This document shows positions 1-8,792 of a DNA stretch of 64,000 nucleotides, in pieces. The stretch covers positions 124,001 to 188,000 of the forward strand of contig NZ_JABWDU010000005.1 of NCBI RefSeq assembly GCF_013371465.1, written 5' to 3'. The position numbers and the translations under genes are program-made. The notes below the pieces were generated by a model that saw only the letters and a list, made by a program, of their open reading frames with translations, searched no databases and was not told the origin of the DNA. The first letter of the stretch is position 1. Each line of letters starts with the position of its first letter. Source of the DNA: Ensifer oleiphilus. Lineage in GTDB: Bacteria; Pseudomonadota; Alphaproteobacteria; Rhizobiales; Rhizobiaceae.

Positions 1-1
1 C

Positions 2-124
2 GAATATGTCGCCCAATCGAAGTTGCCGCCGACCCGCGGGCTGGCGGTCAACCTCGCCAAGAAGGCGCAGGCGGATAACGGAGCGAGCAGCGTGCAGATG
101 GTAACGTTCGAGATCAGGGAATAG
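2..124 (+). CDS. C-terminal fragment of an unidentified protein (5' end outside window)
   Basis: An open frame enters from the left edge and stops at TAG 122-124, leaving 40 residues that begin EYVAQSKLPP and end VTFEIRE. The stop lies 10 bases before the start of the OmpA-domain gene, so the two are probably co-transcribed. The family cannot be named from this tail. The segment EYVAQS resembles EYVAAQS in the second caspase-like protein (around residue 281), just after its EF-hand-like loop, so a further caspase-family member is possible, but the match is only a few residues. G/C-rich third positions agree with real coding sequence. Confidence 0.6.
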   Translation, partial: EYVAQSKLPPTRGLAVNLAKKAQADNGASSVQMVTFEIRE

Positions 125-134
125 CGCTAAGGCA

Positions 135-1037
135 ATGGGAAAGCTGGTTAAAAGATTGATCTTTGCTTCCGCCGTGCTGTTGCCGCTCGCCAACCAGGCC
201 AGCGCCTGTGACGCGCTGGCCAAAGCCTCCGAGGCCCTCAACGAGGGCGACGAGGCCGGGGCACGGTCGGCTGCCGCGCAGCAGAGCACGAAAGCTTGTT
301 CTGATACGGAGGCAGCGCTTACCCGGCGCGTGGCGGCGCTTGCGACTTTCAATCGCATTGCCAACGCGGTCGGAGGTGGCGCGCCCCTTGAAACGTTCCA
401 AATTGAGCTTGAAGCGGTGCGCAACGATGGCGGTGGACCATGGCAGATCCTCGACGCGCTCGGGGATATCGATCGGGCGCGAAAGAAATATGAAAGCGCG
501 GCGACCTATTACCAGCAGGCGCTTGAGGATGCGGCCAACGAGCAGCTGACCCCGGACTGGATGGCGCCGGACAATGCCTATATTCTGCGCCTCGACCGGC
601 TTGCCTCGGAGATGCGGCTTGCTGCAGCCAGGCCGGTGAAGCTCGCGATGCGCGGCGCCTGCAAATTTTCCTATCGCGGCGTATCGATCCGTAAGAAGGC
701 GACGCCGGTTCGCTATGTTTTCGGGACTGCCGAGTTCACGCCTGAAGGGCTGCAATCAGCAAAGGATCTGTTCGAGTGCCTGAAATCGGCAAAACCCGCG
801 TCGATCACCCTGATTGGCCACACGGATCCGGTGGGCAGCGCAGAAGCGAACAAGACGTTGTCGCTGGCGCGTGCCGAAGCTCTCGCGCACTATCTCGTGG
901 ACGCTGGCTACAAGGGCACCTGGACCACGGTCGGCAAGGGTGAGGAAGAGCCGTTCAAGCCGGATGACCCGAGCGCTTATGACGAAGCGATGCTGCACCA
1001 ATTGGATCGCCGGGTTGAAGTTGATGTGGAGAAATAG
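135..1037 (+). CDS. Exported OmpA-family (peptidoglycan-binding) protein with TPR-like middle
   Basis: This is a 300-residue protein. Residues 1-24 form a signal peptide (basic start, hydrophobic core, ending QASA before C25); C25 is not in a good lipobox, so a periplasmic protein is more likely than a lipoprotein. Residues about 30-160 are helical, with a TPR-like stretch (KYESAATYYQQAL). Residues about 190-300 are an OmpA C-terminal domain: GHTDPVGS then LSLARAEA, ending in DRRVEVDV. D231 and R246 sit 15 apart, as do the diaminopimelate-contacting Asp and Arg of known OmpA domains, so peptidoglycan binding is expected. There is no beta-barrel. It lies 3 bases upstream of the first caspase gene in one operon, which suggests it anchors the system to the cell wall (inference). 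Confidence 0.9.
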   Translation: MGKLVKRLIFASAVLLPLANQASACDALAKASEALNEGDEAGARSAAAQQSTKACSDTEAALTRRVAALATFNRIANAVGGGAPLETFQIELEAVRNDGGGPWQILDALGDIDRARKKYESAATYYQQALEDAANEQLTPDWMAPDNAYILRLDRLASEMRLAAARPVKLAMRGACKFSYRGVSIRKKATPVRYVFGTAEFTPEGLQSAKDLFECLKSAKPASITLIGHTDPVGSAEANKTLSLARAEALAHYLVDAGYKGTWTTVGKGEEEPFKPDDPSAYDEAMLHQLDRRVEVDVEK

Positions 1038-1040
1038 ACG

Positions 1041-2594
1041 GTGCTTCACAAGGCTCTGATTTCGAGCGTGATCGTTGGGGTGTCGGCTCTGCCCGCCATG
1101 GCCGCCACGTCAGCGCTTGTCGTCGGCGTCGATATCTATCCACATGAAGTGAGCCTCGACGGCGCCGCCAAGGATGCGCGTGACGTGGTGCAGGCGTTGA
1201 AGACGGCGGATGTCGGCACGATCCGCGAATTCATCAACGAGCAGGCGACCAAGGGCGCGATCCGTACCGCGTGGCTGGAGCTTGTCACGGCCGCAACAAC
1301 AGGCGACACGATCATCTTCACCTATGCCGGGCATGGCGCCCAGATGCCGGAGCTTGTTGCCGGCAGCGAGCCGGATGGGCTGGACGAATTTTTGGAGCTT
1401 CCGGGTTTCGATCGCAGCCGGGCCGCGGAGACGGCGAAGGAGATCATCGTCGACAATGAGCTCAATGCCTGGTTCGCCGAAGCCGAGGCCAAGGGCATCC
1501 AGGTGTTGTTCGTTTCCGACAGCTGTTACTCCGGCGGTATGAATCGGTCGATCTCCGGCAAGACGCGGCTTGCGCCGACGGTGCGGGCACAATTGCCGCC
1601 GCCATCGCAGGAGGCGGTTTCCGGCGCCGCGGTCAAAGACGAGGATCTGGCGCAGGTGACAATCCTTGCCGCATCGCTTGAGAGCCAGCCAACGCCGGAG
1701 GTGGTGATCGAAGGCGAGCCAAGGGGCGCGCTGAGCTGGAGTTTCGCCCGTGCGCTTGAGGGGGCTGCCGATCGTGATGGTGACAGTATGATCTCGCGGG
1801 TCGAGCTTGAGGATTACGTGTTTTCCAACGTCAAGCTCCAATCCGAGGCTCTGCAAGTGCCAAACTTTACGCCGCAGATTCCGCGATCAGATAGGGAAAT
1901 CGTCCTGTCGTTGCCCAGAAGTGCTACGCTGGCCGCAGGCAACAGTGCTGCCGCAACTCGCCGGTCTGTAAAGCTGAAACCGGCCCGGGACATGGGGTGG
2001 ACGGGCAAGCTGGCGCTCAGCGTCGATGGCGTGTCGCTGACGCTTCAGAATGTCGGTGGCAGCGGCGTCCCCTATCGATGGGATGCTGTCAGCGGCACAT
2101 TCTACACGCCGAACGGCGATGTCGCGGGCGAACACGTTGCCCCCGATATGGTGCAGGGGGTGGTGGACAAGTTCATCCTCCTCGATTTCCTGAAGGCTCT
2201 CGCCGCGCAGAACCCCGGCAAAGTCTCGCTGACGCCGGCCAAGGACATCTATTCGTCAGGGGATCGCCTGAATTTCGATGCGCCGCAATCCGGATACGCG
2301 AACATGTTGGTCGTCAATCTCGCAAATACCGGGGAAGTCCAACTGCTCGATGCCCAGATCGCTGGCTCCGGCAGCCATGTGTTCAAGCTGACGGACCTGG
2401 AAGTGGTCAAGCCTTTCGGCGCCGATCATCTGGTGGTCGTCTCGACGAACGCTCCGATCGATGCGGTGGCTGCTGCCCTCGCGAGCCCTGGGGTAGACGC
2501 GTCCAGGTTTTTGCGTCTCCTGGAAGAACGGCTGGACGGAACCGACAGTGCCGTCGCGATCCAGCCGCTCTACACCCGGGAGCGCGGGCAATGA
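1041..2594 (+). CDS. Exported caspase-family (C14) protein with EF-hand-like loop and DUF4384-like C-terminus
   Basis: The start is GTG, 3 bases after the OmpA-domain gene; the protein has 517 residues. A signal peptide ends near residue 21 (PAMA). The caspase fold follows, with catalytic His98 in FTYAGHGAQ and Cys162 in FVSDSCYSGG, so an active His/Cys dyad is present. Residues 244-255 (DRDGDSMISRVE) fit the canonical 12-residue EF-hand calcium loop with D, D, D, S and E at positions 1, 3, 5, 9 and 12. The C-terminal third (GDRLNFDAPQSGYANMLVVN) looks like the DUF4384 domain often attached to bacterial caspases. Metacaspases are typically calcium-dependent Arg/Lys-specific proteases; the target here is unknown. 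Its stop overlaps the next gene's start by 4 bases. Confidence 0.9.
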   Translation: MLHKALISSVIVGVSALPAMAATSALVVGVDIYPHEVSLDGAAKDARDVVQALKTADVGTIREFINEQATKGAIRTAWLELVTAATTGDTIIFTYAGHGAQMPELVAGSEPDGLDEFLELPGFDRSRAAETAKEIIVDNELNAWFAEAEAKGIQVLFVSDSCYSGGMNRSISGKTRLAPTVRAQLPPPSQEAVSGAAVKDEDLAQVTILAASLESQPTPEVVIEGEPRGALSWSFARALEGAADRDGDSMISRVELEDYVFSNVKLQSEALQVPNFTPQIPRSDREIVLSLPRSATLAAGNSAAATRRSVKLKPARDMGWTGKLALSVDGVSLTLQNVGGSGVPYRWDAVSGTFYTPNGDVAGEHVAPDMVQGVVDKFILLDFLKALAAQNPGKVSLTPAKDIYSSGDRLNFDAPQSGYANMLVVNLANTGEVQLLDAQIAGSGSHVFKLTDLEVVKPFGADHLVVVSTNAPIDAVAAALASPGVDASRFLRLLEERLDGTDSAVAIQPLYTRERGQ

Positions 2595-4111
2595 GCGTCG
2601 ACATCAGGGCCTGGTCTTTGCTGTTGCCGCTTGTCGGCTTGGGGATGGGTTCGCCCGCATTGGCTGCGGACCGAGCCTTGCTGATCGGGATCGGAAGCTA
2701 CCATAACCTGCCGCCCAAGCTGTTCCTGCACGGGCCGAAAAACGACCTTGTTGCCATGGAGGGGCTGCTGGCCGGCATTCTCGGCTTCGATCGTTCTGCC
2801 ATTCGCGTCCTGAAGGACGGGCAGGCGACGCGCGCGACCATCCTGTCGTCGGTCGAGGAGTGGCTGATCGCGGGAACAGAACCCGGAGACCGTGCCTATC
2901 TCTACTATTCAGGTCACGGTCTCCAGGTCGCCGATATCGATGGCGACGAGGCTGACGGTTTGGATGAGGCGCTGGCGCCCTTCGATGTGGTCGCCGGGAC
3001 CAAGGATTGGGACGGTGCCGTTACCGATGACGATCTCGATGCCATTCTCGACCGTTTGAAGGGCAGGGCGGTGACCCTGGTGATCGATGCGTGTCACTCG
3101 GACACGATTTCGCGGTCGCTGTCGGGGGAGGTATCCGCCGGCATCGACGGCGCCCGTTTCTTGGCGCGGCCCGAGGCGAAGCCGGTCGAACAGGCGCTGA
3201 CACGTGGGCTTCGCATCGACCTTGGTGTCGTCGACAAGCCCGGCCGCGCCAAAGAGAGCGGTATCGCCGCCTGGAGTGCAAGCGCACCCTACCAGGTGGC
3301 GTGGGACGATGTGAGGCTGCCGATCGAAAGGCGCCACGGCGTTTTCACGGAAGCCTATGTCGCGGGGCAAGTGGGGGCGTCGGCAGACGCCAACGCCAAT
3401 GGGCTGACCAGTAACGCCGAACTTTTCGAATATGTCGCGGCGCAATCTGCCGCTTTTTGCGCATCGCAGCAGAAATGCGAGACGCTCGACCCACAATTTG
3501 AAACGAAAGCGCAGAACCTCGGTGCCAGTGCGGTCGTTCCGGTACAGGCAGGGACTGAAGCGCCGGCACGATATCAGCCCGTTGCCGCCGATGGTGCCGC
3601 CCCGACAAGTTATCAGGTTGCAAATGCAGTCGATGCGGTCGGCGATATCGTCGGCAAGGCCGATGCTGGCGACGTGCGTATCAGCATCGACCGGCCAACC
3701 ACGATGAAAGCCGGTGACGTGTTCAAGTTGACGGTCGCAAGCAAGGTTGCCGGAAGTCTCATACTTCTCGATGTCGGCGCGAATGGTGCCGCAACCCAGA
3801 TCTTTCCCAATGAGTTCGCGCAGAAGATTACGCCGCTTGCCGCCAACGTGCCACTGACGTTACCGGACGAATATTATGGCTTCGACTTCGAAGCGTCGGG
3901 AGAAGGAGAGAGTGCATTCGTTGCGCTGGTGGTCAGCGACGCCGTCGATCTGGCTGACGTTGCGCCGAAAACACGAGGGCTGAAGATCGAGCTCAGTGCG
4001 CGAGAAACGCTAAGCGAAATCGTCTCGCGGCTGCAGCAGGCCTGGACTGACGACCTGGACAAACGCGGCATCCGCTGGTCGGTCGGCACGCTACGCTATC
4101 ACGTCGAATGA
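2591..4111 (+). CDS. Second exported caspase-family (C14) protein with EF-hand-like loop and DUF4384-like C-terminus
   Basis: The start ATG overlaps the previous TGA (ATGA), indicating translational coupling; the protein has 506 residues. A signal peptide ends near residue 26 (SPALA-A). The caspase core has His109 in YYSGHGLQV and Cys168 in VIDACHSD, so the dyad is intact. An acidic segment after the His (DIDGDEADGLDEAL) matches the arrangement of the first paralogue. Residues 266-277 (DANANGLTSNAE) form an EF-hand-like loop with D, N, N, S and E at positions 1, 3, 5, 9 and 12. The C-terminus (GDVFKLTVASKVAGSLILLDV) is DUF4384-like. Two exported caspases beside an OmpA-domain protein suggest a calcium-responsive envelope protease module; this is inference. 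Confidence 0.9.
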   Translation: MSVDIRAWSLLLPLVGLGMGSPALAADRALLIGIGSYHNLPPKLFLHGPKNDLVAMEGLLAGILGFDRSAIRVLKDGQATRATILSSVEEWLIAGTEPGDRAYLYYSGHGLQVADIDGDEADGLDEALAPFDVVAGTKDWDGAVTDDDLDAILDRLKGRAVTLVIDACHSDTISRSLSGEVSAGIDGARFLARPEAKPVEQALTRGLRIDLGVVDKPGRAKESGIAAWSASAPYQVAWDDVRLPIERRHGVFTEAYVAGQVGASADANANGLTSNAELFEYVAAQSAAFCASQQKCETLDPQFETKAQNLGASAVVPVQAGTEAPARYQPVAADGAAPTSYQVANAVDAVGDIVGKADAGDVRISIDRPTTMKAGDVFKLTVASKVAGSLILLDVGANGAATQIFPNEFAQKITPLAANVPLTLPDEYYGFDFEASGEGESAFVALVVSDAVDLADVAPKTRGLKIELSARETLSEIVSRLQQAWTDDLDKRGIRWSVGTLRYHVE

Positions 4112-4136
4112 TTATTTCTGCGGCAGATCGGATAGC

Positions 4137-4164
4137 AAAAAGCCCGCCGGAAAGGCGGGCTTTC
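4137..4164. terminator. Bidirectional rho-independent terminator
   Basis: An 8-bp stem (AGCCCGCC 4141-4148, GGCGGGCT 4154-4161) closes on a GGAAA loop, with an A-run before it and T-run after it. It therefore works for the caspase operon on plus and for aapP on minus, which converge here. Confidence 0.9.
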
Positions 4165-4186
4165 TGTTTGAAATCCTTAGCGATTC

Positions 4187-4963
4187 CTAGTGCAGGATCT
4201 GGCTGAGGAAGAGCTTCGTGCGCTCATGCTGCGGATTGTCGAAGAACTCGGCCGGCGAGTTCTGTTCGACGATCTGGCCCTGGTCCATGAAGATCACGCG
4301 GTTGGCGACCTGACGGGCAAAGCCCATTTCGTGGGTCACGCACAGCATGGTCATGCCTTCCTCGGCAAGGCCGACCATGGTGTCGAGCACTTCCTTGACC
4401 ATTTCCGGGTCGAGCGCCGAGGTCGGCTCATCGAACAGCAAGATCTTCGGCTTCATGCAGAGCGAGCGGGCAATTGCCACGCGCTGCTGCTGGCCGCCCG
4501 AAAGCTGGCCCGGATACTTGTGGGCCTGCTCGGGGATCTTGACGCGCTTCAGGAAGTGCATCGCGATTTCTTCGGCCTGCTTCTTCGGCATCTTGCGGAC
4601 CCAGATCGGTGCAAGCGTGCAGTTTTCGAGAATCGTCAGGTGCGGAAACAGGTTGAAGTGCTGGAACACCATGCCGACTTCGCGGCGCACTTCATCGATC
4701 TTCTTCAGATCGTTGGTGAGCTCGATGCCGTCGACGACGATCTTGCCCTTCTGGTGTTCTTCCAGCCGGTTGATGCAGCGGATCATCGTTGATTTACCGG
4801 AACCCGATGGGCCGGCAATGACGATGCGCTCGCCCTTCATCACCTTCAGGTTGATGTCACGGAGAACGTGGAAGTCTCCGTACCATTTGTTCATTCCGCT
4901 GATTTCGACCGCAACGTCAGTCGCGGATACGGTCATCTTGGAAACAGTGGCTGCATTGGCCAT
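4187..4963 (-). CDS. aapP: General L-amino acid ABC transporter, ATP-binding subunit AapP
   Basis: This 258-residue cytoplasmic ATPase energises uptake of a broad range of L-amino acids. Motifs seen: Walker [10 protein letters not shown] (51-59), Q-loop Q101, ABC signature LSGGQ (154-158), Walker B ILLFDE (174-179) followed by PTSALD, and an H-loop in VTHEMGF. The sequence is typical of the polar amino-acid (GlnQ/HisP) class. It is the last gene of aapJQMP, 14 bases after aapM, and is followed by the shared terminator. In rhizobia Aap handles amino-acid uptake and cycling in free-living cells and bacteroids (known for the family). The gene name rests on operon order and motif content. Confidence 0.95.
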   Translation of the reverse strand: MANAATVSKMTVSATDVAVEISGMNKWYGDFHVLRDINLKVMKGERIVIAGPSGSGKSTMIRCINRLEEHQKGKIVVDGIELTNDLKKIDEVRREVGMVFQHFNLFPHLTILENCTLAPIWVRKMPKKQAEEIAMHFLKRVKIPEQAHKYPGQLSGGQQQRVAIARSLCMKPKILLFDEPTSALDPEMVKEVLDTMVGLAEEGMTMLCVTHEMGFARQVANRVIFMDQGQIVEQNSPAEFFDNPQHERTKLFLSQILH

Positions 4964-4977
4964 GCGATCTCCCCCTC

Positions 4978-6135
4978 TTATCGTTTATGGCTCGTGTCGA
5001 GCACGCGTTCCATGAAGCCTGAATAGCGCGACATACCGAAGCAGAAAAGCCAGAATATGAAGCCTGCGAAAATTAGCCCTGAGATCGGCGTCACCGCCGA
5101 GGCCCAGTTGGCATCCGAGAAGTTCAGCCGGACGATACCAAGAAGGTCGAACATCCCGATGATCGATACCAGTGAGGTGTCCTTGAACAGCCCGATGAAG
5201 GTGTTGACGATGCCGGGAATGACGAGTTTCAGCGCCTGCGGCAGCACGATGAGGTTCATCTTCTGCCAGTAGCTGAGGCCGAGCGAATCGGCGCCCTCGT
5301 ATTGCCCCTTGCCGATCGCCTGCAGACCGCCGCGCACCACCTCGGCCATGTAGGCGGAGGCGAAGAACGACACGCCGATCAGCGCCCGCAGGAACTTGTC
5401 GAATGTCACCCCCTGCGGCAGGAACAGCGGCAACATCACGCTCGCCATGAACAGAACGGTAATGAGCGGGATGCCACGCACGACTTCGATGAAGAACGTG
5501 CAGAGCATCTTGATCACCGGCATGGTCGATCGCCGGCCGAGCGCAAGCAGGATGCCAAGTGGCAACGAGACCGCGATGCCGACGAAGGACAGCACAAGCG
5601 TCACCATGAGGCCGCCCCACAGCGGCGTCTCGACGAAGGGCAGTCCGAACCACCCGCCCGGCAGAAGGATAAGCGCCAGGATCGGCAGCACGACCAAAAG
5701 CAGGATCGCGTTGATGTTCTTGTAGGGAACCTTCGGGATCAGCATCGGCGTCAGGAACAGGACGAAGAGGATGCCGACAAGGGCGGGTCGCCAGCGCTCC
5801 TCGATCGGGTAGCGCCCGAAGAGGAACTGGTCGAACTTGGCATTGACGAAAGCCCAGCAGGCGCCGCTCCAGCCCTCCGGCTGCGAGCCGCCCTGCGCGA
5901 CGGTCGCACAGACCCCACGTCCGCCGCCGGTCCAGGCGGCGTCGATGAACAGCCATTGTACGGCCGGCGGCACGAGCCAGGCGAGCACGAGCAGGCTGAT
6001 GATCGTCAGAGCCGTGTCCTTCGGCGTCGCAAAGAGGTTCTTGCGAAGCCAATAGCCAAGGCCACCCGTTTGTATGGGCGCCGGTGCAGCCTCGATCATC
6101 GAGGCGCGGACAAAATTTCCCTGGTGCGAGTTCAT
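4978..6135 (-). CDS. aapM: General L-amino acid ABC transporter, permease AapM
   Basis: This 385-residue inner-membrane permease starts at MNSHQGNF; an upstream in-frame ATG would overlap aapQ. It begins with a hydrophobic helix near residue 50, followed by a periplasmic segment ([14 protein letters not shown] and on) typical of Aap permeases. Several further helices follow, then the His/Glu/Gln-type permease domain with [13 protein letters not shown] and the EAA-like loop [22 protein letters not shown] that docks on AapP. It pairs with AapQ, 4 bases upstream. Length agrees with known AapM (about 384 residues, from memory). Confidence 0.94.
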   Translation of the reverse strand: MNSHQGNFVRASMIEAAPAPIQTGGLGYWLRKNLFATPKDTALTIISLLVLAWLVPPAVQWLFIDAAWTGGGRGVCATVAQGGSQPEGWSGACWAFVNAKFDQFLFGRYPIEERWRPALVGILFVLFLTPMLIPKVPYKNINAILLLVVLPILALILLPGGWFGLPFVETPLWGGLMVTLVLSFVGIAVSLPLGILLALGRRSTMPVIKMLCTFFIEVVRGIPLITVLFMASVMLPLFLPQGVTFDKFLRALIGVSFFASAYMAEVVRGGLQAIGKGQYEGADSLGLSYWQKMNLIVLPQALKLVIPGIVNTFIGLFKDTSLVSIIGMFDLLGIVRLNFSDANWASAVTPISGLIFAGFIFWLFCFGMSRYSGFMERVLDTSHKR

Positions 6136-6139
6136 GATC

Positions 6140-7333
6140 TTATCTCTCCACCAGGGCCATGCGGGCATTGAACCAGTTCATCAGCAAGGACGTCGTCAGG
6201 CTCAGCGACAGATAGACGATGATCCAGATCGACACGACCTCGATCGCCTGACCGGTCTGATTGAGAATTGTTCCGCCGACGGCAACCAGGTCGGCGTAGC
6301 CGATGGCGATCGCCAGTGACGAGTTCTTGGTCAGGTTGAGATATTGGCTGGTGAGCGGCGGAATGATGATCCGCATGGCCTGGGGTACGACGACGAGGCG
6401 CGTGGTGAGGCCGGGGCGGACGCCCAGCGCATGGGCAGCCTCGGTCTGTCCCTTCGAGACGCCACGGATGCCCGCCCGAACGATCTCGGCGATAAAGGCG
6501 GCGGTGTAGAAGGAAAGCGCCAGGAACAGCGACAGAAACTCCGGTCCGATGACCGAGCCACCGGTGAGGTTGAACTTGCCGGCAACGGGGACATCGAAGG
6601 TGATCGGCGAACCGGTTGCCAGGAAGGCAACAAGCGGCAGCCCGACGACGAGGCCGAGCACGGTCCAGAGCAGCGGGAAGCGCTGTCCGGTTGCCTCCTG
6701 CTTGATGCGCGCGTAGCGGGCCACGAAGAAGCTGGCAATGACGGCGATCACAAAGGTGTAGAAAACATACTGCGAGCCGTCGCCGAAGACCGGTTTCGGA
6801 AAAGCGATGCCGCGGTTGTTGAGAAAGATGTTGAGGGGCAGCGCGGCCGATTCGCGTGGCTGCGGAAGCACGGCGAGAACGCCGCTGTACCAGAAGAAGA
6901 TGACCAGCAGCGGCGGGATGTTGCGGAACACTTCGACGTAGGCAAGCGACAGTTTCGCGATCAGCCAATTGTGCGAGAGCCGCCCGATGCCGACGACGAA
7001 GCCGATGATGGTTGCGGTGATGATGCCGGTTACTGCCACGAGCAGCGTATTGAAGAATCCGACGACCAGAGCGCGCCCATAGGTGGAATCACTCGTATAG
7101 GCGATCAAGGACTGCCCGACGTCGAAGCCGGCGCGCCCGTTTAGGAAGCCGTAGCCAGACGCGATGTTGGCGCGCTTGAGGTTCTCGATCGTGTTGTCCG
7201 CTATCCAATAGACGACGGCTACGAGAATAATGACGGTTATGACCTGGTAAAATATTCCGCGCACCTGCGGGTCGTTGATGATCGAACCGGAAGGTTTGCT
7301 CTTCTCAGGCGTAGTTGTGACGCCAATCGCCAT
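6140..7333 (-). CDS. aapQ: General L-amino acid ABC transporter, permease AapQ
   Basis: This 397-residue permease subunit starts at [12 protein letters not shown], which I chose because upstream codons run into the aapJ-aapQ hairpin region and have no family resemblance. The first helix ([19 protein letters not shown]) lies near residue 35. The permease domain includes [19 protein letters not shown] and the EAA-type loop [23 protein letters not shown]. Between them sits the large insert seen in Aap-type permeases (roughly residues 160-260), which makes it longer than ordinary HisQ-type subunits. It forms the membrane channel with AapM. Confidence 0.94.
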   Translation of the reverse strand: MAIGVTTTPEKSKPSGSIINDPQVRGIFYQVITVIILVAVVYWIADNTIENLKRANIASGYGFLNGRAGFDVGQSLIAYTSDSTYGRALVVGFFNTLLVAVTGIITATIIGFVVGIGRLSHNWLIAKLSLAYVEVFRNIPPLLVIFFWYSGVLAVLPQPRESAALPLNIFLNNRGIAFPKPVFGDGSQYVFYTFVIAVIASFFVARYARIKQEATGQRFPLLWTVLGLVVGLPLVAFLATGSPITFDVPVAGKFNLTGGSVIGPEFLSLFLALSFYTAAFIAEIVRAGIRGVSKGQTEAAHALGVRPGLTTRLVVVPQAMRIIIPPLTSQYLNLTKNSSLAIAIGYADLVAVGGTILNQTGQAIEVVSIWIIVYLSLSLTTSLLMNWFNARMALVER

Positions 7334-7354
7334 GCAATGCCTCTTTCCCCTTGT

Positions 7355-7407
7355 CACCCTTTTGGGTGTTTTTATCGTTGGGATGGGGAAGCGGCGTGCC
7401 GCTCCCC
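7355..7407 (-). promoter_or_regulatory. Hairpins in the aapJ-aapQ gap, likely differential-expression element
   Basis: Two hairpins occupy the 92-base gap. One has stem GGGG-bulge-AGCGG closed on CGTG and pairing to CCGCTCCCC (7385-7407). The other is CACCC-TTTT-GGGTG (7355-7368). Neither is followed by a T-run on the minus strand, so 3' protection of the aapJ message or partial attenuation is more likely than full termination. Such structures commonly keep binding protein in excess over permease (known for ABC operons; inferred here). Confidence 0.6.
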
Positions 7408-7425
7408 CTGTCGTGTCGGGCCGAC

Positions 7426-8451
7426 TTAGCGGACCGGAGGAGCGTACTGAATGCCGCCCTTGCTCCACAGAGCGTTGAGGCCGCGTTCGATCTTCAGCGG
7501 GCTGCCGGCGCCAATGTTACGGTCGAAGACTTCGCCGTAGTTGCCGACTGCCTTGATTATGTTGACGGCCCATTCGTTGGTCAGGCCAAGGTCGGTGCCG
7601 ATCTTGCTGTCAGCTTCGACGCCGAGGAAGCGCTGGACGTCCGGGTTAGGGGACTTCTTCATCTCTTCGACGTTTGCCTGCGTGACGCCGAATTCTTCGG
7701 CCTGGATCAGCGCGTAATGGACCCAGCTGACGATATCGAACCACTGGTCGTCACCCTGGCGAACGGCCGGACCAAGCGGCTCCTTCGAGATGATTTCCGG
7801 CAGGATCATGTGATCGTCGGGCTTGGACAGCGTCAGGCGCAGCGAATAAAGGCCCGACTGGTCAGTGGTGTAGACGTCGCAACGACCGGCGTCATAGGCC
7901 GCGTTCACTTCTTCGAGCTTTTCGAAGACGACCGGGTTGTACTGCAGGTTGTTGGACTTGAAGTAGTCGGCGAGGTTGAGCTCGGTGGTGGTGCCGGTCT
8001 GTACGCAGACGGCAGCGCCGGAGAGTTCGAGTGCCGACTTCACGTTCAGGCCCTTGCGGACCATGAAGCCCTGGCCGTCATAATAGTTGACCGGGCGGAA
8101 GTTGAAGCCGAGAGCGGTGTCGCGGTTGATCGTCCAGGTGGTGTTGCGGGCGAGGACATCAACTTCGCCGGACTGAAGGGCCGGGAAACGTTCCTTGGCC
8201 GAAGTGGGCGTGTATTTTACCTTGGTGCCATCCGCGAAGATCGCGGCGGCGATCGCCTTGCAATAGTCGACGTCGAAGCCGCTCCAGTTGCCCGAAGCAT
8301 CCGGTGCTGCGAAGCCGGCGAGACCGGTGTTCACGCCGCATTGGACGAAGCCCTTGGCCTTCACGTCATCGAGCGTCGCAGCCGAAGCCGCATGTGCGCC
8401 AATCCCCATGACAGCAGCGCCAACAAGGGCTGTCAGAATTCTTCTTGCCAT
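7426..8451 (-). CDS. aapJ: General L-amino acid ABC transporter, periplasmic binding protein AapJ
   Basis: This 341-residue secreted solute-binding protein has a clear signal peptide (MARRILTALVGAAVMGIGAHAASA, cleaved before ATLDDVK). The mature protein has the family-3 binding-protein pattern: CGVNTGLAGFAAPDASGNWSGFDVDYCKAIAAAIF near the N-terminus, then ALQSGEVDVLARNTTWT. It captures L-amino acids in the periplasm and delivers them to AapQM. It is the first gene of aapJQMP, transcribed divergently from metC across a 341-base gap, and is separated from aapQ by a hairpin gap. Confidence 0.95.
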   Translation of the reverse strand: MARRILTALVGAAVMGIGAHAASAATLDDVKAKGFVQCGVNTGLAGFAAPDASGNWSGFDVDYCKAIAAAIFADGTKVKYTPTSAKERFPALQSGEVDVLARNTTWTINRDTALGFNFRPVNYYDGQGFMVRKGLNVKSALELSGAAVCVQTGTTTELNLADYFKSNNLQYNPVVFEKLEEVNAAYDAGRCDVYTTDQSGLYSLRLTLSKPDDHMILPEIISKEPLGPAVRQGDDQWFDIVSWVHYALIQAEEFGVTQANVEEMKKSPNPDVQRFLGVEADSKIGTDLGLTNEWAVNIIKAVGNYGEVFDRNIGAGSPLKIERGLNALWSKGGIQYAPPVR

Positions 8452-8792
8452 TTTTTAGAACCTTTTTCTGTTGTCGTTAGTTCCCGTCTGCACCAGCGCG
8501 TCTCCCTGCGCGTACAGCCTCCGCCACCCTCATGGCGCGAGTGCAATCTATCTCATGCTCAAAATCCATGGGGGTCAAGAGAGCTTGCCGATTTTCTGAA
8601 CTTGCGTGTGAAAAACCTGAAATAAGCCAGAAGTTTAGGCAGGTTTTGCAAGAAACGGGCAATTGCTGTGCGAAAATTCGCCAATCGTCGCTTCATTCTG
8701 CCGCAAAGTGTGTTTGTCGGATTTTGCCACTTGACCCCGGTTGTGGGGCGTTCGAAGAGTTTGGGATCGGTTTTTCAGCATCGGACACTTCA
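8452..8792. promoter_or_regulatory. Divergent aapJ/metC intergenic region
   Basis: This 341-base gap must hold both promoters. On minus, CTTGACC (hexamer TTGACC, 8573-8578) lies 17 bases from TGAGAT (8550-8555), a possible aapJ promoter with a poor -10, about 100 bases before the aapJ ATG. On plus, TTGACC at 8731-8736 lacks a convincing -10. No strong palindrome stands out. Confidence 0.35.

Noticed and set aside
1997-2590. An in-frame extension of the second caspase over the first gene
   Set aside because: The ATGA junction at 2591 gives a normal signal peptide; the extension overlaps coding sequence of the first caspase in another frame.
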